NCBI GenBank assembly: GCA_032718475.1
Contig: JAUCBJ010000115.1
Location: 1-43,043 of the forward strand
Origin: Nemertoderma westbladi
Lineage: Eukaryota; Xenacoelomorpha; Nemertodermatida; Nemertodermatidae
Reading direction: 5' to 3'
DNA length: 43,043 bases
In this document: positions 17,788 through 26,679 of the stretch, in pieces
Layout of the letters: each line of letters opens with the position of its first letter
Position numbering within the stretch: position 1 is the stretch's first letter
Notes under the pieces: model-generated
Database searches by the model: none
The model's input: the letters and a program-made list of their open reading frames with translations, nothing else
What the model was told of the DNA's origin: nothing
Translations under genes and position numbers: made by a program

Positions 17788-18519
17788 TTAGAACAAGATA
17801 CAGCAGAACCCGGTAGTTACGAACCATGTATGTCAGAACAAGAGAAACAATCTTTGAAGATCATGGAAGATACTATCCGCCAGACGAAAGACGGACATTA
17901 TGAGGTAGGGATGTTATGGCGTAACCAGAGTCCTAAACTCATAAATAACTATCCGCTAGCTTTAAGACGTCTAAATTCAATACGACAACGTTTATTGAAG
18001 GACGAGAAAGCCCATCTGCAGTATAATACCCAGATGGAGACGTATTTAACAAAGGGATACGCTATCAGAATGACTAACCCAGAGATTGTGACAGACCAGA
18101 CATACTATTTGCCACATCACTACGTGAGACACCCTGACAAACCTGATAAAGTACGCGTAGTTAATGACTGCGCGGCCCTGTTTGAAGGAATGTCTCTCAA
18201 CAGTGAGTTGATGGACGGACCAAACATGAATAATTATCTCATGGGGGTGATTATGCGCTTCCGTCAACGCCAGGTAGCCTTTACTTGTGACGTCGAAGCT
18301 ATGTTTCACCAAGTGCGAGCGTTAGAGCGAGACAGAGACAGTTTGAGGTTCCTCTGGTACCCGGAAGGAGACTTAAGTCTACCACCGGTGACTTACCAAA
18401 TGCAAGTTTGCGTTTTCGGTGCCAGAGACAGCCCAAATTGTACTATGTACGCCCTAAAGCAGACCGCTAGGGACCAGAAACATATGTATGACCCAGAGGT
18501 AATCCAAATCGTAGAATGA
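17788..18519 (+). CDS. pol: Reverse transcriptase, fingers and palm
   Basis: Open from 17788 (first ATG 17830) to TGA at 18517-18519, in frame with the previous segment. It holds the BEL RT signature blocks in order: GHYEVGMLW, ALRRLNSIRQRL, YLPHHYV, KVRVVNDCAA, MRFRQRQVAFTCDVEAMFHQ (first catalytic Asp at 18289-18291) and VCVFGARDSPNC. The TGA lies just before D-F-Y-V-D-D, so the stop cuts the enzyme a few residues ahead of its catalytic YVDD box (18526-18537). Copies RNA into DNA in the particle when intact. Confidence 0.88.
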   Translation, partial: LEQDTAEPGSYEPCMSEQEKQSLKIMEDTIRQTKDGHYEVGMLWRNQSPKLINNYPLALRRLNSIRQRLLKDEKAHLQYNTQMETYLTKGYAIRMTNPEIVTDQTYYLPHHYVRHPDKPDKVRVVNDCAALFEGMSLNSELMDGPNMNNYLMGVIMRFRQRQVAFTCDVEAMFHQVRALERDRDSLRFLWYPEGDLSLPPVTYQMQVCVFGARDSPNCTMYALKQTARDQKHMYDPEVIQIVE

Positions 18520-19200
18520 GACTTTTATGTGGACGATGGATTACAAAGTTGTGACACAGTAGAACGTGCTATTACAGTAGCACATCAATTACGGGACTGC
18601 TTAGCGGGCGGAGGTTTTAACCTCACCAAATTCGCCTCAAGCAGTGCCGAATTGGTAGATTCATTCGGAACGACTGAGCGTGGAGGTGGTGACATTGACC
18701 TGGAGTTCGAACCACTACCGACGACAAAGGTGTTGGGGCTCTTTTGGGACCCAAACACGGACAACTTTCGAGTGAAGGTGAGACTGGACACTCAAGGAAA
18801 CACTCTGACAAAGAGATCCTGCTTGTCTAAATTGAGTCGATTGTTCGATCCATTAGGTTTCATCAGCCCAATAATACTGCAAGCCAGAATTTATATGTGC
18901 AGTATTTGGAAAGATGGACTGACATGGGACAAACCGATCTCATCAGAACAAGTGGACTTATGGAAAACCTGGGAGGCACAATTATCTTCGCTAGAGGATT
19001 ATTCCATACCCCGAGTGTACTTTCCATTACAAACGACATTTCCTGATAACTTAGAATTACATTGTTTTTCCGACGCCAGCGACAACGGCTTTGGTGTGAC
19101 AGCGTATTTGCGCAGACAAGTAGATTCAGACGAGTTTGATGTTTCGCTCATTACTTCTAAGGCTAAGACCATACTACAAGCTACTACAAGCCGCAACTCT
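18520..19200 (+). CDS. pol: Reverse transcriptase catalytic box, thumb and start of RNase H
   Basis: Same frame as the upstream RT part. It begins D-F-Y-V-D-D-G, continues through TTKVLGLFWDPNTDNFRV, LSRLFDPLGFISPI (BEL thumb/connection, Peptidase_A17-type region in databases) and enters RNase H at HCFSDASDNGFGVTAYLR (first catalytic Asp at 19072-19074). Homology leaves this frame near 19170 and resumes in the next frame. The segment around the junction (two copies of ACTACAAGC) lacks the P-R-x-E-L motif, so a short deletion combined with a frameshift has removed the expected second RNase H catalytic residue. The formal stop is at 19269. Confidence 0.85.
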
Positions 19201-21892
19201 GTCAACTACCATTGTAAACCTTATACAGACAGAATTACAGTCAAGTTTACAGATATTTTATTGGACTGACGCGACGTTAGTTTTGTTTTATATAAACAAC
19301 GACACACTTGAATTCAAGACATTTGTGGCTAACCGTCGTGCGGAAATCTTGGACCGTTCAATAAAGGAAGATTGGCGACATTGTCCCGGACCACAAAATC
19401 CAGCTGATATTGCGTCGCGAGGAATGATGCCTGAGGAATTCTGTAAACCGGAGAACAAAGAATTTTGGCAACACGGACCACAATTCTTGCAAAGATCAGT
19501 ACAACATTGGCCACCACTTTACGACAACAAGTCTAACACTATCCCTAAAGACGCCGAAATTAAAAAACCAAAGAAAGGGAAAGCAAAGAAAAGGACGGCG
19601 GCTAAACTCAAGAAAAAACCAAAGGCGAAATGGAAAGATATAACTTCAAAAGTCAAGAACGGAAGACTTGCGAGCCTTTCTACGCCAGACGGTCAACCAG
19701 ACGCGTTACTAGACGGTCAACCAGACATTTTGCCAGACATAACACAAAATGTTCTACCAGACACTAGTAACATATTGACAAATAGTAAAGCCGCAGTTTC
19801 TCTATTGGAGCGGCCTTCTATTGACAAACAACCAGACGCATTACTAGACAGTCAACCGGACGTTTTGCCAGACATGTCACAAAGTGTTCTACCAGACATG
19901 TCACAAAATGTTCTAGCAGACATTAGTAATGTATTGACTAACAGTAAAGCCGCAGTTTCCCTATTGGAGCGGCCTTGTATTGACAAACTACCAAACTTAA
20001 CACTCTTGAGTAACCATAAGCACAGTGAAACCTCATGTATTACAGATGTGGGTAGTACCTACGCAAATGTAAATACAGGTGTTACTTTACGCTCAAGAGA
20101 CATACCAAACTTGCAACCTACGGTGATACCTGGGATAAATATCGGCAGAAAAATAAGTTTACCGAAACCCAGTGATCCCATAGAGTTAAAACCACCATTA
20201 GGGATCGACACACAAAGTACCGACAATCAAGGTAAGAAGACAAAGAAGGACAAATTACTTGTAGACCCGGACGGATCAACAGTCAACAAGGGAATACCTA
20301 CCGGCGGACCCGTGGGCCCTTCTAGTAAATCAAAACCTTCCAAATTCTCCATTGACTTACCTGATGACGTCACAAATACTTACGTCGACCGTATTGTAAA
20401 CCTAACAGATTCTTGGACAAACGCTTGCCGAAAATTAGCGTGGATTGTACGTTTTGTACAATACATTAAAGGCAAACGCGACTTTACACGTCGACTTACA
20501 TTGACTGAGATTGACAGGTGTGAAATTAAATTAATTCGCCATTACCAACTGCGATATTTCGCACGCGAATTCACATCTATAAATCAAGGTCAACCAATCA
20601 AGTCGTCACCAATATTGAGTTGGAGTCCGATAATTTATAATGGCTTAATTTGTCATAAATCTCGGCTTCAAAACATTGACTTTAACACAAACTTTAGGTA
20701 CCCAATAATAATACCGCAGCATCACGAATTACAACGTGCAATGATACTGGACGCACATTTACATCTAAAACACGCTGGAAGACACCACTGTCTTTCATAC
20801 TTACGTACTAGATTTGTATTAATTAGACCCAGTAAAGCATTAAGTTCAGTGACGCGTACGTGTATTATTTGTAAAAAGGTACACTCTAGAATAGGTACCC
20901 AAGAAATGAGTGAACTTCCACAAGCACGACTTCAAGCATTCAGACCACCTTTTACAGAGACTGGAATTGACTGCTTTGGTCCCATACTTACGAAACGTGG
21001 ACGTATACTAGTAAAACGCTGGGGACTGATTTTCACTTGTATGTCCAGTAGGGCAGTTCATATTGAACGTGTGATGGATCTTTCCACCAACGCGTTTATA
21101 CTAGCATTGCGGCGATTTATCGCTAGACGCGGACTAGTGAAATGCTTGTACTCAGACCAAGGTACAAACTTTGTTGGTGCTCGAAATGAAATTGCTAGAG
21201 CCTTTAAGAAATTAGATCATGATCAAATCTCAAACGAACTACGTCCTTACAAGATTGTTTGGAAGTTTAATCCTCCAGATAGTCCATGGAGAGGCGGAGT
21301 CTGGGAGAGATTGATTAGATCTATAAAAACGGCAATGGCAAAGGTAATTCCAGTAAACCACATCTTGACAGACGACCAACTGACCACATTGTTTGTTGAA
21401 ATCGAGGCAATACTAAATACTAGACCAATAGTATTAGTACCCGATGACAAACAATCCCAGTTTGCTTTAACACCGGCACACCTGCTTATGCAGGCACCGA
21501 CTACTTTGACGCCTATTTCTTTTCCAATGGAAGGCGATAGCTACGGTAGAAAAGCGTGGAAAATCACGCAACTACTGGCTAACAAATTCTGGGAAATATG
21601 GCAAAACCATTATTTGCCCTCTATTTCTGCCAGAACAAATTGGTACAACAATACTCGCGCTTTAAAGCCGGGAGATCACGTGCTGTTAGCGGAAGTGAAT
21701 CTAAAAAGACGCTTCTGGATAACAGGTGTAATTTTAGCCACACATCCATCTATGGATGGAGTGACAAGAACCGTGACGGTACGGACAATTGACGGTCGTA
21801 CAGTTGACAGAGTGACTCAACGTCTCGTACTTCTAGAAGAGACTCGAAACGAGTCTGGAGACTACAAATCTCCAACTAATGTTAGTAAATAA
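19136..21892 (+). CDS. pol: RNase H end, Lys-rich spacer and integrase
   Basis: Protein-like from about 19170: LLQAATL, then FYWTDATLVLFYINNDT (RNase H Asp at 19268-19270), TFVANRRAEILDRS and NPADIASRGM. A 270-residue spacer follows with a very basic cluster (about 19560-19650) and a duplicated PDALLD...KAAVSLLERP unit. Integrase starts about 20400: an HHCC-like zinc region (LHLKHAGRHHCLSYLRTRF, CIICKK), then the catalytic core with G-I-D-C-F-G-P (Asp 20969), S-D-Q-G-T-N-F (Asp 21155) and W-E-R-L-I-R-S-I-K (Glu 21305), then a long C-terminal domain (LKPGDHVLLAE) typical of BEL/Pao. The integrase itself is open from end to end. Confidence 0.88.
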   Translation: MMFRSLLLRLRPYYKLLQAATLSTTIVNLIQTELQSSLQIFYWTDATLVLFYINNDTLEFKTFVANRRAEILDRSIKEDWRHCPGPQNPADIASRGMMPEEFCKPENKEFWQHGPQFLQRSVQHWPPLYDNKSNTIPKDAEIKKPKKGKAKKRTAAKLKKKPKAKWKDITSKVKNGRLASLSTPDGQPDALLDGQPDILPDITQNVLPDTSNILTNSKAAVSLLERPSIDKQPDALLDSQPDVLPDMSQSVLPDMSQNVLADISNVLTNSKAAVSLLERPCIDKLPNLTLLSNHKHSETSCITDVGSTYANVNTGVTLRSRDIPNLQPTVIPGINIGRKISLPKPSDPIELKPPLGIDTQSTDNQGKKTKKDKLLVDPDGSTVNKGIPTGGPVGPSSKSKPSKFSIDLPDDVTNTYVDRIVNLTDSWTNACRKLAWIVRFVQYIKGKRDFTRRLTLTEIDRCEIKLIRHYQLRYFAREFTSINQGQPIKSSPILSWSPIIYNGLICHKSRLQNIDFNTNFRYPIIIPQHHELQRAMILDAHLHLKHAGRHHCLSYLRTRFVLIRPSKALSSVTRTCIICKKVHSRIGTQEMSELPQARLQAFRPPFTETGIDCFGPILTKRGRILVKRWGLIFTCMSSRAVHIERVMDLSTNAFILALRRFIARRGLVKCLYSDQGTNFVGARNEIARAFKKLDHDQISNELRPYKIVWKFNPPDSPWRGGVWERLIRSIKTAMAKVIPVNHILTDDQLTTLFVEIEAILNTRPIVLVPDDKQSQFALTPAHLLMQAPTTLTPISFPMEGDSYGRKAWKITQLLANKFWEIWQNHYLPSISARTNWYNNTRALKPGDHVLLAEVNLKRRFWITGVILATHPSMDGVTRTVTVRTIDGRTVDRVTQRLVLLEETRNESGDYKSPTNVSK
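19661..19680 (+). repeat. Dispersed 20-nt motif, pol spacer copy
   Basis: GGAAGACTTGCGAGCCTTTC, identical to the untranslated copy at 22177. Read here as Gly-Arg-Leu-Ala-Ser-Leu, a different frame from the gag copies. Confidence 0.8.
19691..19989 (+). repeat. Duplicated unit in the RNase H-integrase spacer
   Basis: Two copies of about 140-160 bp (19691-19828 and 19829-19989). Both encode QPDALLD..QPD, LPD repeats and LTNSKAAVSLLERP. Smaller repeats (gtTCTACCAGACATgtcacaaa) lie inside. Confidence 0.75.
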
Positions 21893-22176
21893 TTAGGAGT
21901 TTACAAATAGATTTCCACGTACCTGTACACTGTAGTAAAGACAGCGGTAGAATTCCATTGTCTTTATATGTGAACATTGAGGGTAGTACCCTTATGTGTC
22001 ACATAGGAGCGGGATTTGTAGGTATAAGAAATGGAATTCTACTTGGAACTCACAATATTGAGACATTTTCGAAATTTTAGACAATCCATTTGGATTTGAA
22101 AAATTTTTAAAATTTTCTCCAGTGAATAGATTTCAGGGTACAGTCGGGTGGAACTTAAAATTAGAGAAACAAGAAG

Positions 22177-22196
22177 GGAAGACTTGCGAGCCTTTC
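22177..22196 (+). repeat. Dispersed 20-nt motif, post-pol untranslated copy
   Basis: GGAAGACTTGCGAGCCTTTC in a region with no open frame; the same 20 bases occur at 19661 inside pol. Confidence 0.8.
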
Positions 22197-22519
22197 TTAA
22201 AATTTAATTAAATTTTACACGGTCTTGTTTCAATAAGTTGCGTCAATAAATAGACTTCCCTATATTTATTACTAATTCTTGACTGCTTATTTTCTGATAA
22301 TAGTTTGGGATCAAAAAGTGAGTATTTTAGACTCACAGCCAGTTTAGCCCAAAATCGTTTTTATTTCGGCAAAAAATTTAAATAAGAAACAGTGTGTCAC
22401 TAAAGAAACCTTAGATCTTAGGCTATGGGTAGGAGGTTAGAGCGCTGTCGAGCCCAAAGGGCAGACGAAAACTCTCACGTCTCCTCACAACTAACTATAA
22501 ACTCTGTTGTATTCCCTCT

Positions 22520-22521
22520 AG
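22520..22521 (+). promoter_or_regulatory. Candidate 3' splice site before the extra frame
   Basis: A pyrimidine-rich run followed by TAG, 33 nt upstream of the ATG at 22554. Paired with a leader donor (12527) it would place the third frame first on a spliced mRNA, as for env of retroviruses. Untested. Confidence 0.3.
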
Positions 22522-22553
22522 TAGCAATGATTATGTAACCATTACTTCCAATA

Positions 22554-23450
22554 ATGGAGAAGGGGATACATGGAGAGCCGAGATGGGGATATGATATCCA
22601 AGAGGAAGCAGCAGCTCCATTCGAGAGATTTGGAGCTAAAGACTACACTATATTTGGTATAAAGGAATTATCAGAAAGTACAGCGAAACTCGCGAGAACG
22701 AAATATAACTCGAACGTATTAAAGAGGAGGCAAAATGCGTTAAATGAAAGAATCGAAAGTTTACGCAAAACCTTCAACGAACTTTACCCGTACGACGCTT
22801 TGTGTGATACGGGAGATATTAGCGAAGACCCCGATACCGAAATAAGTCGTTTGTATCATACCATGCAATACCTGAAGGCGCATGAACCTATGCCTGCGGT
22901 ACGCGATGAATTCGATGGAATGCATCTTTACAGACGAACACGAGGGGACGATAGAGAAACGAAGGAAGCATTTTCAGTTTATAAACTTTATTATCAATGT
23001 GGTGCTTGTATGCGCGAACAACGAAATGCGATTCCGATGCGTTTGAATAAGGAAAATCCCGAACCGATATTGGCGAGGTGTTCGAACCACCAACAACTAC
23101 GCTACCAGGAAGGAGGGTATCTTTTATCAAATCCATATCATTCATTTGCTATGACTGGACCAAAGGCGGGAGAAATTGTCGTTTGCCCACCTAAGGTTGT
23201 TGAACCCGATGCATTTGAACTTACGCTGGACGAGGCGAATCAGTCAACCCGCGAAAAGAAAGAAGCTCTTAGCCTATACAGAGCCTATAAGGCTTTCGAG
23301 AAAGGTGAGATGGAAGAATGGGGCAGAAGACTCGCGAGCCTACCTTACCATTGGACGTCACACGATCAAACTTCAGCTAAGGAGATGACACCGGAAATTT
23401 TCGAAAGTATAAACTTTGCCCAAAATGTTCAATTGTATCACATATGGTGA
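22554..23450 (+). CDS. Extra frame after pol, first part, function unknown
   Basis: 298 codons from an ATG; charged, mostly helical, with no signal peptide and no hydrophobic segment, so it does not look like an Env. Residues about 149-180 contain a possible zinc site: YQCGACMRE followed about 24 residues later by ARCSNHQQL (C-x2-C...C-x2-H). A copy of the dispersed motif at 23325 is read as G-R-R-L-A-S-L-P. The frame ends at TGA after HIW, where the overlapping +1 frame takes over (23416 on). The two were probably a single protein of about 500 residues broken by a one-base shift near 23420-23445. I do not recognise a family. Base composition is like that of gag and pol, so it seems to be a resident gene of the element. 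Confidence 0.65.
   Translation: MEKGIHGEPRWGYDIQEEAAAPFERFGAKDYTIFGIKELSESTAKLARTKYNSNVLKRRQNALNERIESLRKTFNELYPYDALCDTGDISEDPDTEISRLYHTMQYLKAHEPMPAVRDEFDGMHLYRRTRGDDRETKEAFSVYKLYYQCGACMREQRNAIPMRLNKENPEPILARCSNHQQLRYQEGGYLLSNPYHSFAMTGPKAGEIVVCPPKVVEPDAFELTLDEANQSTREKKEALSLYRAYKAFEKGEMEEWGRRLASLPYHWTSHDQTSAKEMTPEIFESINFAQNVQLYHIW
23325..23344 (+). repeat. Dispersed 20-nt motif, extra-frame copy
   Basis: AGAAGACTCGCGAGCCTACC, one change from the gag-start copy but read in the Arg-Leu-Ala-Ser frame. Confidence 0.75.
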
Positions 23451-24066
23451 ATTTGACCGTTTTCGAACAGAAAAGCGAAATAAAGGAGCTTGGTTAACCG
23501 TCGCATGGGTGTACCGAGCCGCGTTCTATCATAGGCGTATACGAGTGAGCGTATTCGAGGAAGAGGAGATCCTAGAGGCGACCGACATACCAGCCACTCC
23601 GGTTGCACCGTCTGCACGTCACCCTCGGGAGGACGGACAGGGTAGGATCATAAGGGTCCAGAAGGTGAGCCAACAATTAAAGAAGTCTATTAATATAGAA
23701 GAACGCAAGGGAGTTGAGCCGACCATTCGAATTACTCGGGATACAGTATCGCTTCCTAGAGAACCAACAGGAGGATCGGGACATACACCAGCTGATCAAA
23801 AGGGGGCGCAAGCTACTCTTGGGTCTGCGTCGTCTGCTTCCCGCGCGTTCCCAGACGTTTTACCAACTGTAGTGACAACTGATCGGTCACGAGGAATCGG
23901 TCGAGGTTTCGGGATATCTAATAGACGAATTTGTGAGGAAATGGTCGCACCGTCTCCCAACGTCCAAGCGAAACCAGTGACTCGCCCCACGAGTCCCATA
24001 TCGCGAGCAAAGTCACCTGTACGCAGTTTTCGAGGACGCGGCAGGGCTCAATCAACAAATCGGTAA
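23416..24066 (+). CDS. Extra frame after pol, second part, RG-rich
   Basis: 216 codons overlapping the end of the first part in another frame. Residues 10-45 look structured (FDRFRTEKRNKGAWLTVAWV). The rest is low-complexity, Pro/Ser/Arg-rich and basic, with RGIGRGF and at the very end SPVRSFRGRGRAQ, an RGG-like tail of the kind that binds RNA. Without an ATG-driven history of its own it is most simply the C-terminus of the upstream frame after a frameshift. A nucleic-acid-binding accessory protein is a reasonable guess from composition, no more. Confidence 0.6.
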   Translation: MPKMFNCITYGEFDRFRTEKRNKGAWLTVAWVYRAAFYHRRIRVSVFEEEEILEATDIPATPVAPSARHPREDGQGRIIRVQKVSQQLKKSINIEERKGVEPTIRITRDTVSLPREPTGGSGHTPADQKGAQATLGSASSASRAFPDVLPTVVTTDRSRGIGRGFGISNRRICEEMVAPSPNVQAKPVTRPTSPISRAKSPVRSFRGRGRAQSTNR

Positions 24067-24086
24067 AAGGGAGGGCAAGAGTGGAC

Positions 24087-24106
24087 GGAAGACTCGTGAG
24101 CCTTTC
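24087..24106 (+). repeat. Dispersed 20-nt motif, 3' UTR copy 1
   Basis: GGAAGACTCGTGAGCCTTTC, preceded by AAGAGTGGAC. Confidence 0.8.
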
Positions 24107-24342
24107 TTGTGAATTTGTGATTTATTTGAATTATATGTTTTATATTTAGTAAGATTTATATTTAGAAGGAATTTATATTTAGTAAGAATTTATATTTAGT
24201 ATGAATTTATATTTTGCAAGATTTATATTTTATATTTGTGTTTATTCCGAACTTATGCAATTTATATTGTTCCGAATATTATGCAATTTATATCTTATAA
24301 GCAGTATTTGTATTTACAGTGAAATAGAAAGTAAGAGTAGAC

Positions 24343-24362
24343 GGAAGACTCGTGGGCCTTTC
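24343..24362 (+). repeat. Dispersed 20-nt motif, 3' UTR copy 2
   Basis: GGAAGACTCGTGGGCCTTTC, preceded by AAGAGTAGAC, so about 30 bases are shared with copy 1. Confidence 0.8.
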
Positions 24363-24897
24363 TTATAGTTTCATTTGTAAAGCGTTATATTTTGTATTTA
24401 GAAAGTTTTATAGTTAGAAAGTTTTGTACTTAGAAAGACTCATATTTGTAATTATTCCGAACTTATGCAATTTATATTTAGGCACGAAAGTATTTGTAAT
24501 TATTTGAATTTATGCAATATTTGAGATGCAATAGATTTATATTGGTGAATTTAATTTAGATTTATATTGTACCTACTTAATAAAGCCTTAAATATGTAAA
24601 GTTTGAATTTGTAATTATTTTGTATCGAATTATTATGTAGAAAGGAAGTATTATTGTTTGAAATTTAATTTGTAAATGTGTAGGTACGCCCTAAGTATTC
24701 TATAATTTGATTGATTATTGGTGAAAACCGTATATTTTATGTACGATAATATCCTGTTTTCATGGAGCGGTATAGAATTATATCCTCACAAAAGCCGTGG
24801 ATTTTCGAAATTTTGTTTTGTTGGAATAAACTTGTTAAAAGAATTACATTAAGTTCTCATTTGTATTTACCATGTCTATTTGTACAATGTTATTCAA

Positions 24898-24971
24898 GTG
24901 GTTCAGTAGCTCAGTTGGTTAAGCGTTGGAAATTTGTCTAGTAGGTATAGAGTTCAAATCCTAGCAGGTGC
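24898..24971 (+). ncRNA. tRNA-like Pol III promoter module in the 3' LTR
   Basis: Same module as in the 5' LTR: A-box TAGCTCAGTTGG (24907-24918), B-box GTTCAAATCC (24952-24961). The single A-box difference (C/T) keeps the consensus. Confidence 0.6.
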
Positions 24972-25176
24972 AAATTGTGTTTTGTGCTGAATTTCAACTA
25001 ATTTAAATTGACCGCTACAGTTTAATTGCATGCACTTAGGTAGATTAACCAATGTAATTGCAGTTATTTGATAGTAACCAATGTCGTGTAAGATATGTGT
25101 TTGCTGGACCAATAGTTATCTTTAAAATCCAATATAATTCATGGAATGTTCTCGATTGTTTGCAGCACAAATTTGC

Positions 25177-25184
25177 TATAAAAG
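25177..25184 (+). promoter_or_regulatory. TATA box of the 3' LTR
   Basis: TATAAAAG, identical to the 5' LTR copy. Confidence 0.55.
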
Positions 25185-25325
25185 GTGCGATTTCGTTCAT
25201 TAATTACTAGATACCACTAGATACCCCTATCTAACTACCTTAACAACACTCTAGATTAGCAGTATTCAGTATTATTGTATTGTATAGATTTATTTCAGAT
25301 TACATTTTGTATTAGTATTATCTGC

Positions 25326-25331
25326 AATAAA
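25326..25331 (+). terminator. Poly(A) signal in the 3' LTR
   Basis: AATAAA about 145 nt after the TATA box, in a segment deleted from the 5' LTR. Cleavage some 15-25 nt later would define the end of R. Confidence 0.6.
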
Positions 25332-26674
25332 ATCAGAATTATCGCTATCTGTCCTTTTACTCTGTTTCACCACGGTGAACGCCCCTAAAGAACAGGATGG
25401 CCGGCTAGACATCGGGCCGCAGCAGTGAACGGGAACATCGGGGAATGTGAACAGGAGACCGCCCACAATATCTATTCGAGTTATTCACCCATCGCCTGAA
25501 GGTTAGACAGTGTTCGATGCTTCGCTACCTAAGTGTAAGACCTAAGATCGACGGTAGGAGTAGCGACACACTGTAGGCCAAAAATTTAAATTAAGAACTG
25601 TATTGTCCCAATTCTTGGAAAACCAGCAGAACCCCTTCATATTCCTACGGGAAAGAAAAAAGGAAAGTTAGACAGAGATACACGTACGCAGATAGGACAC
25701 AGGCACACCATTACCCGGCATGTACATTGGTAGGGTGCAGCAAAATTGTACGCCTAACTCATTGTCAGGTATAGGTGCGTTGGTGGCTTGTCGGCAGTAC
25801 ACGGTGTTTATTGCTTGCGTTGGAACTTGTAGGCCAGGAGAGGGTTGCTGTGTTTTCTCTGAATTGAGATTATACCGTTCAGGCGGTAGGGCAGTTTATT
25901 GCTAGGCGAAAAAAAATTAAGGCTAATTAGGGATACTAACACCTACCGTGTCCCCGCCAACGTCCTGATAGGAAGTTACCCAGCCTACCTAGGTGACTAA
26001 AATTCCAGATAAGAGCCAGGATAGCTATTTGTAACTGTACGCCTACAGTAGTAAACTAACACATTTCTTCTTAGTATTAGGGACCTGGTAGATAAAATTG
26101 CCGAATTCTGGGCGTAGCATTAACCCTATACCTGAATTTGAGTCCTGGAAATACACAAAAGGGGAAGGAGCCTTGTCATTTGTAAGTATTGGACCTACAA
26201 GTTACCAAAATATTAGAATATTTGTAAAATAAACGCCGGACCCAGTAAATGAGAGTATATGAAGGATAAAACCAATTTTGACCTATGAAATAAAACACAC
26301 GCGCGTTTAGGAATTATTTACACCTCAAAATATATAAAATAATTTGTTCGCACTGCTGATTTTCCCGCTAGTTATATTTGTAGCTAGCGCTTTTTCATCA
26401 TATAAATCACACCGCGGCAAAGTATACGAGCGCCTTTAGTCCGTCGAGTGAGTCAGCCCGATTTTAGGATTCGCTGCGCGGGATTTTGTTTTATCGAAGT
26501 TTGTCCATTCGTAGACTGTTTTCTGCCTCACCGGTTATAAGAGACCGATACTGCAATAGGTTCGCTTACTTGGAGTTTACTGTTTTGGTGAGAAGGTCGG
26601 ATTTATGCTTTGATTCACAGACTCTATAGTATGATATTGCAGGATTCGTGTATTTGTTACTGTCTCTTCATTTA

Positions 26675-26679
26675 TTGAC
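26675..26679. repeat. Target-site duplication TTGAC, right copy
   Basis: Matches 10241-10245 exactly. Confidence 0.85.

Larger units (their letters stand above)
21893..22553 (+). other. Spacer between pol and the extra frame
   Basis: About 660 bp without a frame. It carries one dispersed motif at 22177, a stretch at about 22360-22385 (GGCAAAAAATTTAAATAAG) resembling U5 of the LTR (GCCAAAAATTTAAATTAAG), and a good 3' splice site: TGTTGTATTCCCTCTAG ends at 22521. A four-codon upstream ORF (ATG at 22527) precedes the ATG at 22554. Confidence 0.55.
24067..24770 (+). other. 3' untranslated region of the element
   Basis: AT-rich, built from repeats: ATTTATATTTAGTAAG-like units at 24140-24230 and TTCCGAACTTATGCAATTTA at about 24246 and 24454. 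Two copies of a purine-rich segment lead into the dispersed motif (24087 and 24343). The polypurine tract next to the LTR is weak. Confidence 0.65.
10246..26674 (+). mobile_element. Complete but disabled giant BEL/Pao LTR retrotransposon
   Basis: 16,429 bp: LTRs of 1864 and 1904 bp, flanked by TTGAC duplications, and a 12.66-kb interior coding Gag, zinc motifs, protease, RT, RNase H, integrase and an extra frame after pol. BEL/Pao assignment rests on the order PR-RT-RH-IN, the YVDD motif, the RFRQ...VAFTCDVEAMFHQV palm segment, the FSDAS RNase H start and the long integrase C-terminal domain. Typical members are 5-10 kb, so this one is unusually large. By eye the LTRs differ at about 20 positions plus indels of roughly 25 and 16 bp, near 1 percent substitution, so insertion is fairly recent. 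Three in-frame stops and several frameshifts mean this copy cannot encode the proteins continuously. No clear tRNA primer-binding site was found after the 5' LTR, and the polypurine tract before the 3' LTR is weak (GGAGCGG at 24764-24770). Confidence 0.92.
24771..26674 (+). repeat. 3' LTR of the BEL/Pao element
   Basis: 1904 bp, collinear with the 5' LTR (TATAGAATTA ... TTCATTTA). It retains the two short segments missing from the 5' copy. One, at about 25323-25347, contains the AATAAA signal. TTGAC follows directly at 26675. Confidence 0.92.

Noticed and set aside
22554-23450. The extra frame as a retroviral envelope gene
   Set aside because: No signal peptide, transmembrane segment or glycosylated ectodomain pattern is visible.
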